64,000 bases of DNA, from NCBI GenBank assembly GCA_949317995.1, contig OX439042.1:20067174-20131173 (forward strand), given 5' to 3'. The stretch comes from Acholoe squamosa (taxonomy: Eukaryota > Annelida > Polychaeta > Phyllodocida > Polynoidae). A program made the translations under genes and the position numbers. The notes beneath the pieces are model-generated. The model had not been told where the DNA came from. It ran no database searches and saw only the letters and a list, made by a program, of their open reading frames with translations. Shown here in pieces: positions 59,815-64,000 of the stretch; position 1 is the stretch's first letter, and the number at the start of each line of letters is the position of its first letter.

Positions 59815-60467
59815 TACACTGCAAAAATGGTGTGTAGACTTTAAACATGTTAAGGTCTAAACATGGTTAAAATCTAAACATTTTGGTTCAATAGGTGTTT
59901 AGCCAACGATGTGTCTAGGATTAAAACATTTAAATTCTAAACACCTAAAGAGTTACATTAAACATGTTTACATGTGTAGACTGTAAACAGACAGAAAACT
60001 AGGTGTTTAGCTTTAAAACACTAATATTTCTTGGTGTTTCTGTGTGTCTATTGTATTTTACAATGGGGCCCTGGCACTGATGGTGATTTGGGTTCAATAC
60101 AGTATAGATGAAATACTTGGACAATATAGCTGTCCCTGTAGATGAAGGTGCATTAATTGATCCCCTTCAGAAAGTGGGCATGAATGATGCATAGGGTCCT
60201 CCACCTAAAGTCATTCATAAGCCAATCCCCAAATATAATATCATAGTATGCATAGAGAAGCAAATCAAATATCTAAGCAGAATTCTTCAAATCAGAAAAA
60301 AAACTAGTATAAACATAAACACTTTATAGCATAAACACATTAATTAGCTAAACTTGTCATTTCTCTAAACAGTTTCCATGTGTTTAGGATGATATTGTGT
60401 TCAGAAAAAGGGGACAAGATTATGTTTAGAATTATGTTTAGGATCTAAACACCATTTTTGCAGTGTA
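59815..60467. mobile_element. Second TGTTTA-rich MITE, 653 bp
   Basis: Terminal inverted repeats CACTGCAAAAATGGTGT with TA at the borders are homologous to those of the element at 21151-22190. The outer parts again carry many GTGTTTAG/CTAAACAC words, while the middle (60060-60290) is unrelated. It is more eroded than the first copy. Confidence 0.75.
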
Positions 60468-63371
60468 GATGGACGTATATACATGTATGTTTGGGCTAAC
60501 CCTCCTCCGGCCCCACCACCCACCCCTGTCAGTATTCAGTGGTGAATGTAGGAACCATTCATCAACCTAACCCTTTTAACAATGCTTCTGTCGACTATTA
60601 AGACTGATTAAGTGATACTTGGGTTAGAATGACCTTTACAGGTGAATAGACCTCATGAATCTTGGATTGAGAATTAGTTCACATCACAAGATGGATGTTC
60701 TATTATGTACAAGAATCCAGGGTCGTGAGCGAGCCATTACTAAGAGTATTCTGTTATATGGATATAAAATGGTTAGGCTTCTAAGTGCTGAGTATACGTC
60801 TGTACCTGTTGGCCATGTCCAGGCACTTGTCCACACCCACTTATACAGCTACACGCTTGGACACTATCATGCTACTGAATATTCTCACCATCAGCATGTA
60901 AAGGTATTAGCCTACATTCACCATGTGGACCCCAGGCATCTAGATCAGAAAAATTAAATCATGATTTACAATTACATGTATCATATTATCTGAGTGGAAA
61001 TCTGTACCAGTTTAGGGTGTGATCCCGTGTGGTTAAGATGGAAAGGAGCAGGTCCTGGAGTTCTAGGGCTTAATATATTGGTATCCAGGTGCCTGCCCAT
61101 GACCCTCCAGTTGATGTACAGGTGGTCAACTATTCCAAGGTCAAGACAAGGTCAAGCTGATCTGTCCTACCTGATGATTCTAGAGTAGACACGATCCAGC
61201 TACCCGGTACTACAATCAACCACAATACATATATTCCTCCCTATTCTTCAAGAACTACTGGTAGCCAGTCCCGTGAATTTCTGGGACTATGGGTTTGAGT
61301 GGATTGTCAAAATTAAGGAATCAAATGAATATAACACCATAGGTTCTGTGGATATCTGATATAAAGAATCGTTATAAAATGCTAAGCGTATTATAAAGAA
61401 CATCTTGATCCTGTTACGAAAACAATCATTTCCATTAACAAAACTTCTTCCTCTGTTATCTGCCATTGGATAAGGGATTAGTGCAATCCATTTGCCCATA
61501 TGGAGATTCTTATTTCCGCTGCAATCCCGCCGGGAACTGTGTTAAAAATGAAAGCAACTCAAATACTCCTGGGATAATCAGAGGATCCATGGGGAGGTTT
61601 TTGCACTCATTTGCAAGTCATTATAACAATAATGGGTCCAGGGGGTGGTGTAGCACCTTAAACAATATGCCAGTATTGTTAAACAACGAGCATGGATTGT
61701 TGTACTACTGTTATAACTTGAAGGCAGTGTGCTGATAATGTGTTGGATTTTTGGGGCGATGTGGGAGGGGAGCGGCCTTAAAGAGTTAAGTCTGGGAGGA
61801 GGAGAAGGGGATTAGGGACGGACATTAGGAGATAACACTGGATCCACTCTGGTTATGAATAAAAGATGGGTGGTGATGTGGAGGAGGGGGGAGGTGACCT
61901 GATGGGGTGGGTGGGTGTTTGTATGGAGATGGTCAGGAGGACTGAGGCTCCCTTTTGAACGCCATACAGTGAGAGAAGTGACGACAATTACTATGGAAGC
62001 AGCGTTGGGCTGAAGAGGTTGATGGGCTTTTGTAGTAGAGCTGAGGGAAAGGGGTTTGATGGCTATGTGTAATAGGGAAGGAAGAATGTGGAAGGTTGCA
62101 AATATGGAAGGAATGACAAGAAATATAGCTTAAGTATATACATCCATTGGATGAGGTATCTGGACGATGCACTCAGAGCCTGAGAGGCTGAGTTGATGAA
62201 GAATGTTATGTAGGTATTGAAATAGGAATGAAAGAAGAATGGAACGAGGAGTACGGCACATCCAAAAACCCAAAATGGCAAGAAAAACACAGTTAATAGA
62301 AAGAAACATTTGGATACATGCGGAATGTGGGTGCTGGTGCAGTGGGAGGTGTTTGGGAAAGAAGAATCGTCCAGGGACTGATATGGATGTTGGTGAGCAG
62401 CTCAACTACTGCTGGGGGCTGGAGATAACCATAGATATGCAGACTGCCTGGCCACACGATGGCGGAAGGAGTGATAGGAGTGTGACACCTTTAGATTGCT
62501 GTGAACAATGAAGATAAGCAGTTAATGATGTCTGAGGACACCTCCAATTGCGATGCGGAGTCAGGGGTATGGGGTAGAATACAGAATTATCATAGGGATT
62601 GGTTATATCGGTATCAAATTATTTTGATCAGTGGTGTCAATGTTGTGAGTATGCTGTCAGTATGCCCCAGACCTTAATATCTATGAACATCCAATACAGT
62701 CATTTAATATACACCTGAACATGGGACACGACGTCTTGCCAAAAGGAATGTTCAATTCAATTTTACTCACAGCTTCATATTTTCACTCAAACCTTGGGCT
62801 TTTGAAAACTGAGATCCAGAGTGTTAAGGTCGAAGAACATGGGGAATGTGTCTGCATCCCCATATCGAGTTGTTCAGTCAACATCTCCTTCGACATTGCA
62901 GCTGAGAGCTCGTTAAAACGACCTGCCCGAGCTCAGTGTTGACCTTTTTCATTCACCTTTTGATCTTTTCTGTTTACGAGAACCCCTCTGAAAGGATTAC
63001 TAAGGAGAGCGAAATGGATTTAAATGTACCCTGGATTTTAGAGGTGTGAATATAAAGTGTTCTCTGACTCTATCAGGTGCTACTTAATACCGGATTAGGA
63101 GAGGGGTTGTAGAATATAGCACAAATGGCACACATTGTAGGACATTTGCTAACAATGTGGCTCTACATTAAATGCCGCATTTGCTGAGAACCTATTTCAA
63201 TTTGAGGTGCTATGTATATTGTCTGGGTGAGCTGAAAATAGCATACTCAGGTAGAGGGGACTGCCATCCTGACCCATATTAAGTTATCTGTAATAGCTAC
63301 ATTGGTTGACTCTTTTCCCTTTTTGTTAAGAACAGTTTACGAGCAAAATCTACAAGTATTGCTACATAGCC

Positions 63372-63373
<2 letters not shown>
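60468..63373. other. Non-coding stretch
   Basis: No gene is recognised. 61740-61920 is GA/GT-rich. The frame at 62721-62942 (+) has no domain. Nothing else is supported. Confidence 0.5.

Positions 63374-63441
<68 letters not shown>
63374..63441. repeat. (TA)n microsatellite
   Basis: 68 nt of uninterrupted AT/TA, followed by two copies of ATGCCTGGGTACRGAC (63439-63475). Open frames encoding (YI)n here are artefacts. Confidence 0.97.
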
Positions 63442-63444
<3 letters not shown>

Positions 63445-64000
63445 TGGGTACGGACATATATGCCTGGGTACAGACGCATTCATCTATTAAATCACGCCTC
63501 ACTCACTCGGCCTCATATGATAATTATTTTCCTCATTTTCCTTGAATAAGAAAACAATTTTCGTCCGTGTACATTTAGGACACGCGTGGCTGACCAGCCT
63601 TTCCCACAGTGAGATGTTTTTGTCTCAGAATCGCTCCGAAATTAAAGATAATCACCTGAAATATTGAAAGTGGCCAAAATCAAGCACGTATTCCATTTTG
63701 TTTAATGTCAAAAAGTTTAAAAGCTCAAAATTACCTATTGTGTTATGGCAACATTTCTGAGGCTTTTTATATTTGCTCAGGTTTTATTCCGTGAAATCTG
63801 AATGCTGGAACACGTTTATTTAGATAAGCTTATCTGTAATGGGAAACTACTTCCTGTATAAGAAACGAGAAGCTGCCATTGCCGTGTTCAGACTCGCATC
63901 AAGTAACATTTAGGTTTTTACTACTTATCCAAGAGGAACTCACAAACTAAAGTGGTAAAAACTGAGAGAAATGCAGTAGGTAAAAAGGTAGCTGCCACTC
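63442..64000. other. Non-coding stretch
   Basis: Nothing recognised to the end of the window. Confidence 0.5.

Noticed and set aside
63297-63490. Frames with (YI)n or (IY)n peptides
   Set aside because: They are the (TA)n microsatellite translated.

Overview
This window reads as non-coding DNA from an animal nuclear genome, most likely an invertebrate. The base composition is moderately AT-rich by eye. There is no operon-like packing and no recognisable intact protein-coding gene, rRNA or functional tRNA. What it does hold is many short inverted-repeat DNA transposons (MITEs), minisatellites, microsatellites, tRNA-derived relics, and motifs typical of metazoan promoters such as RFX X-boxes, CRE, ETS, NRF1, E2F and YY1-like ATGGCGG. 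I cannot name the species. With roughly one stop per 17-18 codons, a 64 kb window should contain several chance ORFs of 120-140 codons. The longest open frames outside repeats are 127-141 codons, so ORF length alone supports no gene here.

Layout. 1-14.2 kb is intergenic or intronic sequence with two hAT-like MITEs, a 36-bp minisatellite, two small tandem repeats, a 311-bp MITE with AGGCCACACC ends and a CRE/E-box cluster. 14.26-14.97 kb is a composite element with about 65-bp inverted ends, filled with copies of GGTTGGTCASAGGACA and hosting a tRNA-Arg-like relic. 15-25 kb holds a retroposed copy with a 13-bp target-site duplication (19.85-20.43 kb), a 1,040-bp MITE packed with TGTTTA/TAAACA motifs, and a perfect-core RFX site. 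25.9-27.3 kb holds an exon-like open frame followed by AATAAA, and a cluster of the 7-mer GAAGCCA. 27.6-38 kb is mostly featureless.

38-46.7 kb is the most gene-like stretch. It has a 49-bp-arm palindrome, a possible first exon, a tRNA-derived SINE head, a CpG-dense coding-like frame on the minus strand (41,911-42,117), three diverged promoter-like repeats spaced about 217 bp apart, an RFX/M-box cluster, a 949-bp element with about 83-bp inverted ends, and a 163-bp MITE. 50-58.5 kb is dominated by tandem duplications: 348 bp x2, a 187-bp higher-order minisatellite, a 426-bp unit in three nearly identical copies, and a 30-bp minisatellite. A hAT-like foldback lies at 54.86-55.10 kb and a second copy of the TGTTTA-rich MITE at 59.8-60.5 kb.

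Four stretches deserve testing as parts of host genes: 25,976-26,290 (+), 38,206-38,287 (-), 41,911-42,117 (-) and 42,540-43,350 (+). The repeated frame at 53.3-54.6 kb (-) is a fifth, weaker case. A family of hairpin elements sharing a CTGGTGAGTCTACTC-like loop (17.3, 23.5, 27.7, 36.5 and 41.0 kb) and the TGTTTA-rich MITE pair are the most distinctive structures. I saw no retrovirus, LTR element or Polinton.
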